Of a stretch of DNA of 64,000 bases, positions 24,889 to 35,407 are shown one piece after another (position 1 is the stretch's first letter; the number at the start of each line of letters is the position of its first letter). Under the pieces are notes generated by a model that saw only the letters and a list, made by a program, of their open reading frames with translations, ran no database searches and was not told the DNA's origin. The position numbers and the translations under genes are program-made. The stretch is from Sulfuricurvum sp. (GTDB lineage: Bacteria > Campylobacterota > Campylobacteria > Campylobacterales > Sulfurimonadaceae). Location: assembly GCF_028681615.1 (NCBI RefSeq), contig NZ_JAQUHV010000001.1, positions 496,001 to 560,000 of the forward strand, read 5' to 3'.

Positions 24889-25350
24889 ATGAAGGTAAAA
24901 ACCATTGCAATCGCTGCAATAGCAATCGCTGTAGGAATACAGTTTATCCCATATGGCAAAGATCATACTAACCCCCCTGTTATGAGCGAACCGCAGTGGG
25001 ATTCGCCGCGGACACAAGAGCTCTTCAACCGTGCATGTGCCGCCTGCCACTCCAATGAGACCAAATATCCTTGGTACAGTAATGTCGCCCCTGTATCATG
25101 GCTCTTGGCGCGTGATGTCGATGAAGGCCGTGAACATTTCAATGTCTCAATGTGGGGAATTCAAAAGAAAAATGAAGGTAAAGATGCCGCCAAAGAGGTA
25201 CGTGAAGGGGATATGCCACCATGGTTTTTCCTCCCTACGCACCCTGAAGCCAGACTCAGCAGTACTGAGAAACAAGAGCTAATCAGCGGTTTGGAAAAAA
25301 CATTCGGTAAAGAGGGAAAAGAAGGTGCTGAAGAGGGAGAAGAAAAATAA
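24889..25350 (+). CDS. Haem-binding domain protein (Haem_bd type)
   Basis: A 153-residue exported protein with an N-terminal membrane anchor/signal (about residues 1-18). One c-type haem site is present (CAACH, in [19 protein letters not shown]). The downstream [19 protein letters not shown] pattern is typical of the Haem_bd family (PF14376). The C-terminus is a Glu/Lys/Gly-rich tail. The ATG at 24889 has AAGGA 8 nt upstream and is preferred over an ATG six codons earlier. It converges on ccoG, sharing a hairpin terminator. Likely a periplasmic monohaem electron carrier or sensor; partner unknown. Confidence 0.8.
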   Translation: MKVKTIAIAAIAIAVGIQFIPYGKDHTNPPVMSEPQWDSPRTQELFNRACAACHSNETKYPWYSNVAPVSWLLARDVDEGREHFNVSMWGIQKKNEGKDAAKEVREGDMPPWFFLPTHPEARLSSTEKQELISGLEKTFGKEGKEGAEEGEEK

Positions 25351-25356
25351 TCCTAA

Positions 25357-25381
25357 CTTCTCCACTTTAAAAGAGGAGAAG
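25357..25381. terminator. Bidirectional terminator between the haem protein gene and ccoG
   Basis: Arms CTTCTCC and GGAGAAG are separated by 11 bases. TAA on the left and ATTA on the right extend the symmetry with one extra base. Confidence 0.65.
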
Positions 25382-25382
25382 A

Positions 25383-26849
25383 TTAGTCTTCTCCTTTATT
25401 TTTTTCTACTTCTTCCACAAGATCTTCTCGCGGGAAAGTAAAGGTCGATTGGCGAGTGACAACCACTTTGTCTTTTGCATCCGTTGCATATGCACGAATT
25501 GTAATCGGTATAACCGTATCTTTACGGTCATCTTTAACTAACATCTCATCGGTATATAGAACAACCACTTTTTTCTTAACAATACCCGGTTTCACTTTGA
25601 ACGGTTTTTCAGGCTCACCGATTTTGATTTTACCTTCCATTCCGGCAGGAGCAATTACATCAAAATAATAATCATGATCTTCATTCAACGTATTTTGTAC
25701 CAAGAACGTATAGGCATTATCAACACGTACTTTTCCATCGTCTGTTTTATTAATTGAATACAAACGGTTTTCTTTGTTGATATTAAGGAGCATGTACTCT
25801 TTTTTGCTTCCCATCATCCCCAAAATAACGCTGACAATGATTAAGATTGCCATATACCCTATAATTTTCGGACGGAAATAATGAGTTTTCCCTTTCATAA
25901 AGAGTGTCTCTTTTTCACTCGACCATTCAACGAGGCTCGGTTTTCCGAGTTTACCCATGACTTCAGTACATGCATCAACACATTCCAAACAATTGATACA
26001 CTCAAGCTGAAGCCCTTTACGGATATCGATATGGGTCGGACATACCGTTACACAGCTTTCACATGTAGTACATTCGGCTTTTGGATTAATTGATAATAAA
26101 TCTTTTTGTTTGGTGAATAATTTCTCTTTATTTTCATTATAAATGTCTCCGCCGCGGTTTGGATTATAGATCGCCATTACGGTATCTTCATCGTACAATA
26201 CCGATTGAATACGGGAGTAAGGACATACATAGACACAAAAATTCTCTTGTAAGAAAATAACGTCATACACCAAAAAGGCAACGATTCCAAGAATCGACCC
26301 GACAAGTACGGTATGATCCATCGGATTTTGAATATATGCCAAGAAATCTTCCGGCGGAACAAAGTACCACATCAAATCTGCCGCTGCAATAAACGCCAAT
26401 CCGGTCCATAACAAAATACCGACCACGCGTTTGATTTTATTCTCAAATTTAGAGTAATCCGGCTCTTGTTGTTTATTTTTGATCCGTTTACGAAGTCCTA
26501 AGAGTTTTGTTTCAATAAGATCACGGTAAACGACACGGAAAATAGTCTGTGGACACATCCATCCGCAAAATACCCGTCCGCCCAAAACGGTAATACCGAA
26601 AATACCGATGAAGAGTATCATCAGCAAAAACGGCATCAAATAGAGCTCTTGCATATCAAATTGAATAAACATCAAATGGAGTTTAAGTTTATCAAAGCTC
26701 AACAAAAAGAGATGATTTCCACCCACTCTTATCCATGGTACCGCTAGAGCGAAAATCGTAATCAGTCCGTAAAACCAATACCGTCTAATTCGCCACGGTG
26801 TCCACCCTGACAGATACTCTTTTCCTTGAGGACTTACTACTTCACTCAT
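25383..26849 (-). CDS. ccoG: Cytochrome cbb3 oxidase accessory protein CcoG (FixG/RdxA)
   Basis: A 488-residue inner-membrane ferredoxin-like protein that helps deliver reduced copper to cbb3-type oxidase. It has about five membrane segments with FCGWMCPQTIFR and FCVYVCPYSRIQ motifs. A double 4Fe-4S ferredoxin region follows (CTTCESCVTVCP, then ECINCLECVDAC), and a C-terminal Ig-like periplasmic domain (FixG_C) starts near residue 375. All cluster cysteines are present. The start overlaps the upstream recombinase-like gene by ATGA. The cbb3 subunits themselves are not in this window. Confidence 0.93.
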   Translation of the reverse strand: MSEVVSPQGKEYLSGWTPWRIRRYWFYGLITIFALAVPWIRVGGNHLFLLSFDKLKLHLMFIQFDMQELYLMPFLLMILFIGIFGITVLGGRVFCGWMCPQTIFRVVYRDLIETKLLGLRKRIKNKQQEPDYSKFENKIKRVVGILLWTGLAFIAAADLMWYFVPPEDFLAYIQNPMDHTVLVGSILGIVAFLVYDVIFLQENFCVYVCPYSRIQSVLYDEDTVMAIYNPNRGGDIYNENKEKLFTKQKDLLSINPKAECTTCESCVTVCPTHIDIRKGLQLECINCLECVDACTEVMGKLGKPSLVEWSSEKETLFMKGKTHYFRPKIIGYMAILIIVSVILGMMGSKKEYMLLNINKENRLYSINKTDDGKVRVDNAYTFLVQNTLNEDHDYYFDVIAPAGMEGKIKIGEPEKPFKVKPGIVKKKVVVLYTDEMLVKDDRKDTVIPITIRAYATDAKDKVVVTRQSTFTFPREDLVEEVEKNKGED

Positions 26850-27511
26850 AACACTGTTTCCTTCGAATTAATTTCAATATTCGGGCATCGGATCGTACCG
26901 ATAACCATTGCTTCCGCATCAACATCATCTCCGATGCCGATTACACCGCTCACAACTTCTTTAAGTTCACGCGATTCGATATAGTCTTTCAGCGAGCTTC
27001 GGCTCACCCCCAACACTCGTGCAATCTCGCTCACACTTTTTCGTTTCTTCAATAAATCGATAATTTGTTCTAAATACATATCGAATTTTGAAGATGATTT
27101 AGATCCTTTTGGTCTTCCGATCCCTTTTTTGGCATCATCTTGGAGGACCTGACGTAATTGATCAATAAGACCTAAAACGACCATTGTATCACTTTTACGG
27201 TCGATTACCACTCCCGGTTTGACAAAATGTATGGTATTGTCATTTTTAAGTAGACAGCTAAACATTTGAACCAAATCCTCGATATAGCTGCTTAATGTCC
27301 ATGTATCGTAAATGATTAAAGTATCTCCGTTGAGTGAGCGAAAAAATCGAACCACTTCGTGTCGATCGGCTATCCGTTTATTCTGAGAGGTCTGATCGAC
27401 TAACTCTTCTTGGATAGCAATCTCTTTTTGATCGGCATAGCCGTTAATCAATTTAAGCTGCTCATAAACACCATCGAAATCTTTATCGGGACGGATATAA
27501 CTGACGGTCAT
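26846..27511 (-). CDS. Recombinase-fold protein with HTH, catalytic residues missing
   Basis: A 221-residue protein in two parts. The N-terminal half (residues 1-130) looks like the resolvase domain of serine recombinases (VSYIRPDKD opening, GDTLIIYDTW strand). The catalytic serine position is D9 in YIRPD, and the usual DRLGR arginines are replaced by DTWTLS. A GRPKGSK hinge (132-138) leads to an HTH (about 145-180, SVSEIARVLGVSRSSLKDYI), as in Hin-type invertases. A further 40 residues follow. It is coupled to ccoG by ATGA. The missing residues argue against recombination and for a DNA-binding regulator, perhaps of the oxidase-assembly operon (inference). Confidence 0.75.
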   Translation of the reverse strand: MTVSYIRPDKDFDGVYEQLKLINGYADQKEIAIQEELVDQTSQNKRIADRHEVVRFFRSLNGDTLIIYDTWTLSSYIEDLVQMFSCLLKNDNTIHFVKPGVVIDRKSDTMVVLGLIDQLRQVLQDDAKKGIGRPKGSKSSSKFDMYLEQIIDLLKKRKSVSEIARVLGVSRSSLKDYIESRELKEVVSGVIGIGDDVDAEAMVIGTIRCPNIEINSKETVL

Positions 27512-27588
27512 TGTATGCTTAAATCCTTTGCAATGTTTAATTTCATCGTCATTTTATCAACTATGACGATGAAAGTCAATACAAAAGA

Positions 27589-28386
27589 TTATTTTTTCGT
27601 CAAGTTTTTGCCGTCCATGATTACAACTTCACATTGCAGATCGATATTAAACTGTGCTTTTACACGAATTTTGGCTTCTTCTATAAGACTTAATGCATCC
27701 GCATACGTCCCTCCGCCGGTATTGACGAGGAAATTAGCATGTACGTCACTAAACGCCATTGCACCGACGCGTTTTCCTTTTAATCCGACCGCTTCAATAA
27801 GCCGTCCTGCATAATCATTCGGCGGGTTTTTAAAACAACTTCCCGCACTCGGGTCATTCGGCTGGTTCGAGCGCATCTGTGCAAACATTTCGTACCGCTC
27901 AACCGAATACCCTTTTTGCGCTTCGAATACGGCTTCAAAAACCACTTCATTGATTGACGTTTTACGATAGCCGTATTCAATCTCCCCTTTTTGTTTCCAA
28001 CCGCTTTGGGTACGAATAGCAATGAGGTGGTTAAAGATTTCATACTCTTTCAGCCCAGCATTCATCTTGAGCATTCCGCCGAGGGTTCCGGGGAGCTTTG
28101 ATAAATATTCAAAGTGGGCGATGTCGTGCTTTTTACAGAAGGAAACCACCCGCCCTCCCGGTGTGGCGGCACCGATATGGAGCCCGTCTTCTTCGAGTCG
28201 GATAAAATCATATTGCTTGGAAAGAATCATTAATGGCGGAGGAGTAGGAGAGACTAGGAGATTATTAGCACTTCCGACGATAAAATGCCCCTCCGGTACA
28301 CCATCGTTTTCAATTAGGGCCACATCGACAATCGGACCGATCCGAATCGAACTAAATTTGGAAAAATCGATGGTTTTTGTATTCAT
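27589..28386 (-). CDS. murB: UDP-N-acetylenolpyruvoylglucosamine reductase
   Basis: A 265-residue FAD enzyme of peptidoglycan precursor synthesis. It has the FAD-binding region with LPGTLGGMLKMNAG, the proton-donor serine in PSAGSCFKNP, and KRVGAMAFSDVHANFLVN near the end. It is a type II-like short form, as usual in Campylobacterota. GGAG lies upstream of the ATG, beyond repeat copy B. murB next to fliQ is a recurring order in this phylum. Confidence 0.94.
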   Translation of the reverse strand: MNTKTIDFSKFSSIRIGPIVDVALIENDGVPEGHFIVGSANNLLVSPTPPPLMILSKQYDFIRLEEDGLHIGAATPGGRVVSFCKKHDIAHFEYLSKLPGTLGGMLKMNAGLKEYEIFNHLIAIRTQSGWKQKGEIEYGYRKTSINEVVFEAVFEAQKGYSVERYEMFAQMRSNQPNDPSAGSCFKNPPNDYAGRLIEAVGLKGKRVGAMAFSDVHANFLVNTGGGTYADALSLIEEAKIRVKAQFNIDLQCEVVIMDGKNLTKK

Positions 28387-28420
28387 AAATGAAACTTACT
28401 CCAAAAGTGCAGTTAAAGCA

Positions 28421-28494
28421 CGCAAGCGCGCATGAGCCCTCCGCTGAGGAGAACACAGAGTTATCGTAGCCATCAGGACGCGTTCTGATGGCGT
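28421..28494 (+). repeat. Dispersed two-hairpin repeat, copy B
   Basis: A more diverged copy, in the same orientation as copy A. Hairpin 1 is CTCC/GGAG with a GCTGA loop. Hairpin 2 is CATCAG/CTGATG, where a G:C pair of copy A is replaced by A:T on both sides. It fills the gap between fliQ and murB. Confidence 0.8.
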
Positions 28495-28500
28495 CTAAAA

Positions 28501-28770
28501 TTACTGAGTAAAGGTAGGTATCATATTAAACATACGGATCGTGAAATCCTGCATCTCATTCATCATCCACGGCATCGTTAGAATAATGACGATAACAATT
28601 CCGATAACTTTGGGAATAAAACTCAGCGTCATTTCGTTGATCTGAGTCGTGGCTTGAAAAATACTGACCGCAAGCCCTAAAAACATCCCGACAAGCAATG
28701 CCGGAAGCGCTAAAATCAACGCTATTTTAAATGTCTCGATCCCCAGCCCGATCAAATCTTCTTGCATCAT
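28501..28770 (-). CDS. fliQ: Flagellar export apparatus protein FliQ
   Basis: An 89-residue inner-membrane protein of the flagellar type III export gate, with two long hydrophobic helices (about 14-40 and 50-78). The motifs FKIALILALPALLVGMFLGL and ATTQINEMTLSFIPK are diagnostic. Starts at either of two adjacent ATGs (28770 or 28767), with AAGGA upstream. Its presence implies flagellar motility. The other export genes are outside the window. Confidence 0.95.
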   Translation of the reverse strand: MMQEDLIGLGIETFKIALILALPALLVGMFLGLAVSIFQATTQINEMTLSFIPKVIGIVIVIILTMPWMMNEMQDFTIRMFNMIPTFTQ

Positions 28771-28781
28771 CTTGATATCCT

Positions 28782-28859
28782 TACGCCAACAGAACTCGTC
28801 CCGATGGCTACGCTAACGCTAAGTTCTCCTCGGCAGAGAGCCCACGTGCAGTACACCGC
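28782..28859 (-). repeat. Dispersed two-hairpin repeat, copy C
   Basis: The copy closest in sequence to A but inverted. It lies between mqnD and fliQ. It keeps the GCCGA loop, the AGGAGAACTTAGCGTTAGCG block and the tail. Its hairpin 1 innermost pair is a U-G wobble. Confidence 0.85.
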
Positions 28860-28866
28860 ATTCATA

Positions 28867-29730
28867 CTAACTGTACCTCAATTCTGTATATTCAAGAGGA
28901 ATCATAAAGTCTTTTGGATTAATTTGAGCATCAAAGAAGCCATGCTTATGCCCCAGTTCAAACAAAAGTTCAATGGCTTTGTATTGAGTTTCGTTCAACG
29001 TAATCGATTCATCGTTTGCATACAACTCTAAATATTTTTCCAATGTCGGTGCATCGATGCGGACCAATGATCGCTCCATAAGCATTTTAGAAAGATTCGA
29101 TTTATGGTCTCTCGCGATCTGAACCGCTTTGGTTAAAAGATTTTCATACATAATGGCGGATGTCAGCGGCAAGGAACGGCGGATTGCCATTCCACCGAGA
29201 GGAAGCGGAAGTTCGCCGCCGGAGAGCTCGCACCATACATCCCACAGCTCCCGTTCCACTTCAAGTGATTCGTCATACCCTAATATCGATTCATGGATCA
29301 ACACACCGGCATCCACTACTCCGTCCAAAACTGCTTGCTCAATCTCTAAAAAATTCATATAGACTATTTTAGCATCCGGATACGCGATACGAAACAGTAA
29401 TGCATTTGTGGTGTATTTACCGCTGAGCGCCACTTTGAACCGTTTTTTAAGAACGGTATCTTTTTTACGAATCAATTTAGGACCGTAACCTTGTCCGAAA
29501 CTCACTGCCGTTCGCAATAGGGCATAATCATTCCGGATATGAGGGTATAGACCGAAACTTATGGCACTGATATCGTATGTCCCGTTTAGGGCTTCGACAT
29601 TTAGCGTTTCAATATCCAATGCAATGTTATCGAACTGAATATTGCTATCCCCGACCCAACCAAACTTGATTGCATAATACATAAAAATGTCATCTGCATC
29701 CGGAGAGTGGGCTATCACCATTTTTTTCAC
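28867..29730 (-). CDS. mqnD: Menaquinone biosynthesis protein MqnD (futalosine pathway)
   Basis: A 287-residue periplasmic-binding-fold enzyme that makes 1,4-dihydroxy-6-naphthoate from cyclic dehypoxanthinyl futalosine. The opening VIAHSPDADDIFMYYAIKFG, ALDIETLNVEALNGTYDISA, SFGQGYGPKL and GELPLPLGGMAIRRSLP fit MqnD. Campylobacterota use this pathway rather than MenB/MenD. It runs towards fliQ and murB on the minus strand. The related MqnA is the main alternative, but the SPDxDD start favours MqnD. Confidence 0.9.
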   Translation of the reverse strand: MKKMVIAHSPDADDIFMYYAIKFGWVGDSNIQFDNIALDIETLNVEALNGTYDISAISFGLYPHIRNDYALLRTAVSFGQGYGPKLIRKKDTVLKKRFKVALSGKYTTNALLFRIAYPDAKIVYMNFLEIEQAVLDGVVDAGVLIHESILGYDESLEVERELWDVWCELSGGELPLPLGGMAIRRSLPLTSAIMYENLLTKAVQIARDHKSNLSKMLMERSLVRIDAPTLEKYLELYANDESITLNETQYKAIELLFELGHKHGFFDAQINPKDFMIPLEYTELRYS

Positions 29731-29814
29731 TGAAAATCCTGTTCACTTAGCTATATCAATTAAATTTTAACCAAATAACGCTAAAATATCTCTATTCCAG
29801 AATGTGAATTATTA

Positions 29815-29867
29815 ATATTTCAATTTGTCATATTTTTTAAATATATTTCAATTTGTCATATTATGAC
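29815..29867 (+). promoter_or_regulatory. Direct repeat and palindrome upstream of recA
   Basis: The 20-bp sequence ATATTTCAATTTGTCATATT occurs twice without mismatch (29815-29834 and 29843-29862), 28 bp apart. The second copy runs into a perfect palindrome, GTCATA-T-TATGAC (29855-29867), that also contains a TATTAT -10-like string. Candidate operator or duplicated promoter of the recA-eno operon. Confidence 0.5.
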
Positions 29868-29903
29868 GCAATTTTAAACACTTTAGTCTCAGGAGAGCAC
29901 CAC

Positions 29904-32208
<2,305 letters not shown>

Positions 32209-32209
<1 letters not shown>

Positions 32210-32493
32210 TGCAAAAAGACGACCATACCCTGCTGCATGAGGAAAAAGAGAGCTTAAGCGAGCGCTACTTTGGCCTCCCTACCGCTAAATTCCTTCTTGC
32301 GGCGGGATTTGTTTTGGTTGCCGGTATTTATTTGGGTGTCATCTTTTTCGGTGACAATTCATTAAGCGTTTTACTCGATCTCGAAGAGCGTCAAAATTAT
32401 CTCAGCGAAGACATTGAACATCTCAAAGTTGAAAATGCTGCTTTGCAAAAGCAGTATTTTGAGCTTAAAGAGCTCGATGCCGACTCACAATAA
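32209..32493 (+). CDS. FtsB/DivIC-like septum protein
   Basis: A 94-residue bitopic protein with a cytoplasmic N-terminus of about 25 residues, one membrane helix (about 27-47, KFLLAAGFVLVAGIYLGVIF), and a periplasmic coiled coil (LLDLEERQNYLSEDIEHLKVEN segment, about 53-85). This is the plan of FtsB/DivIC division proteins. The ATG at 32209 overlaps the eno stop (TGATG); a GTG one codon upstream is also possible. Probably part of the divisome, though sequence similarity is low. Confidence 0.7.
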
Positions 32494-32507
32494 ATCAGGG
32501 AGACTCA

Positions 32508-33121
32508 TGAAACGATCACTTTATCTGTCTCTCATACTCCTAGCACCTTTGATAGCACGTGATAATCCTTTCTTTGCCGCGGACGAAACAAAAAAAGAAA
32601 AAATTACCTCCAATTGTCCTGATAATAAACCTCAATTGCAGAGCGTCAACTACACTTTGCCAGATCAAGCACGTATTCTTAAAGAGGTTACCTTTACAAT
32701 TCAAAATCTCGACGGCAGTATTGAAACCCGTAAAATTGAGGTTGATCAAAGTATCGATTGGCATAAATCTCTAACTATTTCTCAAACCAGAAATGGCGCA
32801 AACCCTCGCGCTACAGCCGATGGTTCCGGCTCTGCTGACTTTGGGTTTATCCGATTTGATTCAAAAGGAAAACGCCTCTCCATTAAAACATCTGATACGC
32901 TTATGAGACATTTTGTGTTAAGCAATCCAAATCGCATTGTTCTTGATTTCAAAAACAGTTCCGTTTTTAAAATAACACAAAAAGATTTAGGTGCCTCTCC
33001 ATATGTCAATGTCGTTGTAGGCAATCATGGTAAATTTATGCGAGCGACGATAACACTGGACGGACGTTACAGTTATAGCTTGAGTAAAACGGACGAGTTT
33101 ATTAGTATTATTTGTAAATAA
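32508..33121 (+). CDS. AMIN-domain periplasmic protein
   Basis: A 204-residue protein with a signal peptide (about residues 1-18). Residues 105-200 form an AMIN-like beta domain (RFDSKGKRLSIKTSDTLMRHF, then LSNPNRIVLDFKNSS and KFMRATITLD). AMIN domains bind peptidoglycan or target proteins to the septum. The ATG at 32508 follows AGGGAG. It is the last gene of the recA operon, beside the FtsB-like gene, which fits an envelope or division role. Confidence 0.75.
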
Positions 33122-33144
33122 AAAGAATCTGATTGGAAAAGAGG

Positions 33145-33166
33145 TTTCTCTCCGAATGGAGAGAAA
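33145..33166. terminator. Bidirectional terminator between the AMIN gene and tpx
   Basis: A perfect 9-bp stem TTTCTCTCC/GGAGAGAAA with a GAAT loop lies in a 51-bp convergent spacer. Confidence 0.7.
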
Positions 33167-33172
33167 GAGAGA

Positions 33173-33676
33173 TTATTTAACGGCAGCCAATGCAGCGTCG
33201 TAGTTCGGTTCTTCTGTGATTTCAGGAACGATTTCTTTGTATGTTACGATTCCTTCTTCGTTTACTGCGAAGATCGCACGACATGTAACACCAGCAAGTA
33301 CTGAACCGCCAAGTAATACGCCATATGCATTTGCGAAATCTTTGTTACGGAAGTCTGAACATACTGTCAATTTATCAATCCCTTCAGCTTGGCAGAAACG
33401 TCCTGCAGCGAATGGCAAGTCCAAAGATACGATAGTAGCTTTTACACCTTCGATTGAAGACGCTTTTGCATTGAAGTTACGAGTTTCAGTAGCACACACA
33501 CCTGTATCCAAAGAAGGAACAACTATGATAAGTTGCTTAACGCCTTGCGCTCCACCAACTACTACGTCGCCCAAACCGGCTGAATTTACAACCGTTACTT
33601 CAGGTGCTTTATCCCCAACATTAACTTCATTTCCTAGAAGTTCTACGTCTGTACCTTTGAATTTTGTCGTTGCCAT
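33173..33676 (-). CDS. tpx: Thiol peroxidase (Tpx)
   Basis: A 167-residue atypical 2-Cys peroxiredoxin reducing hydrogen and lipid peroxides. The peroxidatic C61 lies in SLDTGVCATETRNFN and the resolving C95 in FCQAEG, both at the standard positions. The N-terminal TKFKGTDVELLGNEVNVGDKA-type segment also fits. It stands alone between terminators or spacers, so it is probably singly transcribed. Confidence 0.95.
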   Translation of the reverse strand: MATTKFKGTDVELLGNEVNVGDKAPEVTVVNSAGLGDVVVGGAQGVKQLIIVVPSLDTGVCATETRNFNAKASSIEGVKATIVSLDLPFAAGRFCQAEGIDKLTVCSDFRNKDFANAYGVLLGGSVLAGVTCRAIFAVNEEGIVTYKEIVPEITEEPNYDAALAAVK

Positions 33677-33777
33677 ATTGGCTCCTTCTTTTGTTTTTTT
33701 TATTTGATGAAGAAGTATATTTTAAATCGGATAATTTAACTCTGAATTCTGTAATAGATGTTTGTGTTTAAGCTATT

Positions 33778-34755
33778 TCACAGTTTACAACGGGGATTGA
33801 TCGGTATAGCATGATAATCACACTGTGCACCGAGTCTATAAGCTTCAAGGGCAGCACGCCCTATCATCGCGGCATTGTCGGAACAATACTTGAGCTCTGA
33901 AAGAAGCATCTCTGCATTATGTGGACGTAACAGTTCGCTTACGCGTTCACGCAAATAAAGATTGGCACTTGCACCGCCAACAATAGCAAAACGATGCGGA
34001 GGATGCAATTTAAAATATTTTTTGAGTTTTTGAATCAAGTGTTCCGTCGCCGTATGTTGAAATGCCGCTGCAATATCCGGATAAGATGATGCTTCGTTCG
34101 CTTCAATTGCAAGGCGCACCTGATTTTTGAGCCCTGAATAGCTAAACGCGATCAAAGGTGACTGCCACAGAGGAACTGTAAACGTTACTCGGCTTGCATC
34201 ACCGTTAGCAGCAAGTTTCTCAATCAAGGGCCCGCCCGGATACCCCAAGCTCATCATTTTCGCTACTTTATCAAAACTCTCGCCGTAACTGTCATCCATT
34301 GTCGTAGCGACTGTTTCCATATGATCATACGATTTCACTTCGATGAGCTGTGTATGCCCTCCTGAAACCAGCAATACCGAAATAGGTAAAAGGGCTTCTT
34401 TTTCTATAAATAAAGAATAGATATGTCCTTTGAGGTGATTGATCGGAAGAATCGGGATATTAAGAGAGATACTCAATGCTTTTGCCATCGTAACCCCTTC
34501 GATCAAGGTTACACCTAATCCCGGTTCATTGGTAACGGCAACCGCTTTGAGTTGCTCGAACCAGGGTTCACACTCCGCTAAAATACGCGGTAATGCCTCG
34601 GCATGCAAACGGCTGGCGAGTTCGGGGACAACACCGCCATAGACGGAATGTTCTAACTCTTGAGATATTTTCTTATGATAAATAAGTTTTTTTGTCGCTA
34701 TTTCCGTTATAGCAATTGAACTGTCGTCACATGAACTTTCTATGCTCAGGATCAT
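33778..34755 (-). CDS. tsaD: tRNA N6-threonylcarbamoyladenosine transferase subunit TsaD
   Basis: A 325-residue ASKHA-fold ATPase that transfers the threonylcarbamoyl group to A37 of ANN-decoding tRNAs with TsaB and TsaE. Start [12 protein letters not shown], metal ligands H107 and H111 in [18 protein letters not shown], and ANLYLRERV fit. The ATG lies in a perfect 7-bp inverted repeat (GGATCAT, 3-base loop, ATGATCC, 34749-34765) that could hide the start codon in the mRNA. Repeat copy D lies upstream. Confidence 0.95.
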   Translation of the reverse strand: MILSIESSCDDSSIAITEIATKKLIYHKKISQELEHSVYGGVVPELASRLHAEALPRILAECEPWFEQLKAVAVTNEPGLGVTLIEGVTMAKALSISLNIPILPINHLKGHIYSLFIEKEALLPISVLLVSGGHTQLIEVKSYDHMETVATTMDDSYGESFDKVAKMMSLGYPGGPLIEKLAANGDASRVTFTVPLWQSPLIAFSYSGLKNQVRLAIEANEASSYPDIAAAFQHTATEHLIQKLKKYFKLHPPHRFAIVGGASANLYLRERVSELLRPHNAEMLLSELKYCSDNAAMIGRAALEAYRLGAQCDYHAIPINPRCKL

Positions 34756-34775
34756 TGCATGATCCTTCGCTTTTT

Positions 34776-34857
34776 ATACGCCATCTGAGCAAAGCCCAGC
34801 TTGGCTACGCTAACGCTATGTTTCCTTCGGCAGGAAGCCCACGCACAGCACACCGAG
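34776..34857 (-). repeat. Dispersed two-hairpin repeat, copy D
   Basis: An inverted copy. Hairpin 1 is TTCCT/AGGAA around GCCGA: three base pairs differ from copy A, and all three are changed on both sides. Hairpin 2 is a shorter-loop stem CTGGGC/GCTCAG with one G-T pair. It lies between the RBBP9-like gene and tsaD. Confidence 0.8.
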
Positions 34858-34876
34858 CTTTTAATCTCATCACATA

Positions 34877-35407
34877 TCATTGCGTAACCCACTCTTTGAC
34901 CCATGGCCATTCACCGAATCCGGAAGCGGTGTTGATGTGCCCGCCATTCTCAATCACCCTCATCTCTATGCCAAGTACTTTTTGAAGCTCCGAAGCCTCT
35001 TCGATAGACATGTACGGATCATTCGTTGACGTAACCAATAATGCCTCTTCGGCAAACAGATTTTTAGGAGCTTCCAAAGGAAAAAAGGTTTTAAGTGTTT
35101 CGATTTCACAGGTCAAATGAGGAGGAGCGACAAGCAAGAGGCGTTTTACGGGAGAAATTTCCCCTTCATTACATAAATGAAACCATGCGATATTTGCCAA
35201 TGAATGACATATAACGACATCAGGTTGAAAATCAGCAAGAATCGATTTGATTTGCTTCATCCATCGGTTTTTACTCGGAAAATGGGGATTGTCTAAAAGA
35301 GGAAAAGAGACTGTGCCGTATTTTTTGGCGATTTCACTTGCAAGCCAAGCCTGCCAATGTGGATCATCACTTCCGCCCCAGCCGTGCAGCATCAGCACTT
35401 TTAACAT
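34877..35407 (-). CDS. RBBP9/YdeN-family alpha/beta hydrolase
   Basis: A 176-residue small serine hydrolase. The N-terminal VLMLHGWGGSDDPHWQAWL is typical of the family. The nucleophile elbow is CHSLAN (VVICHSLANIAWFHL), a variant of GxSxG. A late Asp (TSTNDPYM) and His (NGGHINTASGFGEWP) complete the triad. Start overlaps the dxr end by 7 nt, so it belongs to the cdsA-dxr run. Substrate unknown. Confidence 0.85.
   Translation of the reverse strand: MLKVLMLHGWGGSDDPHWQAWLASEIAKKYGTVSFPLLDNPHFPSKNRWMKQIKSILADFQPDVVICHSLANIAWFHLCNEGEISPVKRLLLVAPPHLTCEIETLKTFFPLEAPKNLFAEEALLVTSTNDPYMSIEEASELQKVLGIEMRVIENGGHINTASGFGEWPWVKEWVTQ

Noticed and set aside
26846-27511. Mobile-element resolvase or invertase
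   Set aside because: Catalytic serine and arginines are missing, no inverted repeats or other mobile genes are near, and the gene is coupled to ccoG.
28762-29031. Plus-strand reading frame through repeat copy C into mqnD
   Set aside because: No ribosome site, antisense to a clear mqnD, and the frame differs from that of the ORF in copy A; treated as incidental.
29853-29903. 17-codon N-terminal extension of RecA
   Set aside because: It would start inside the promoter palindrome without a ribosome site, whereas AGGAG precedes the ATG at 29904.
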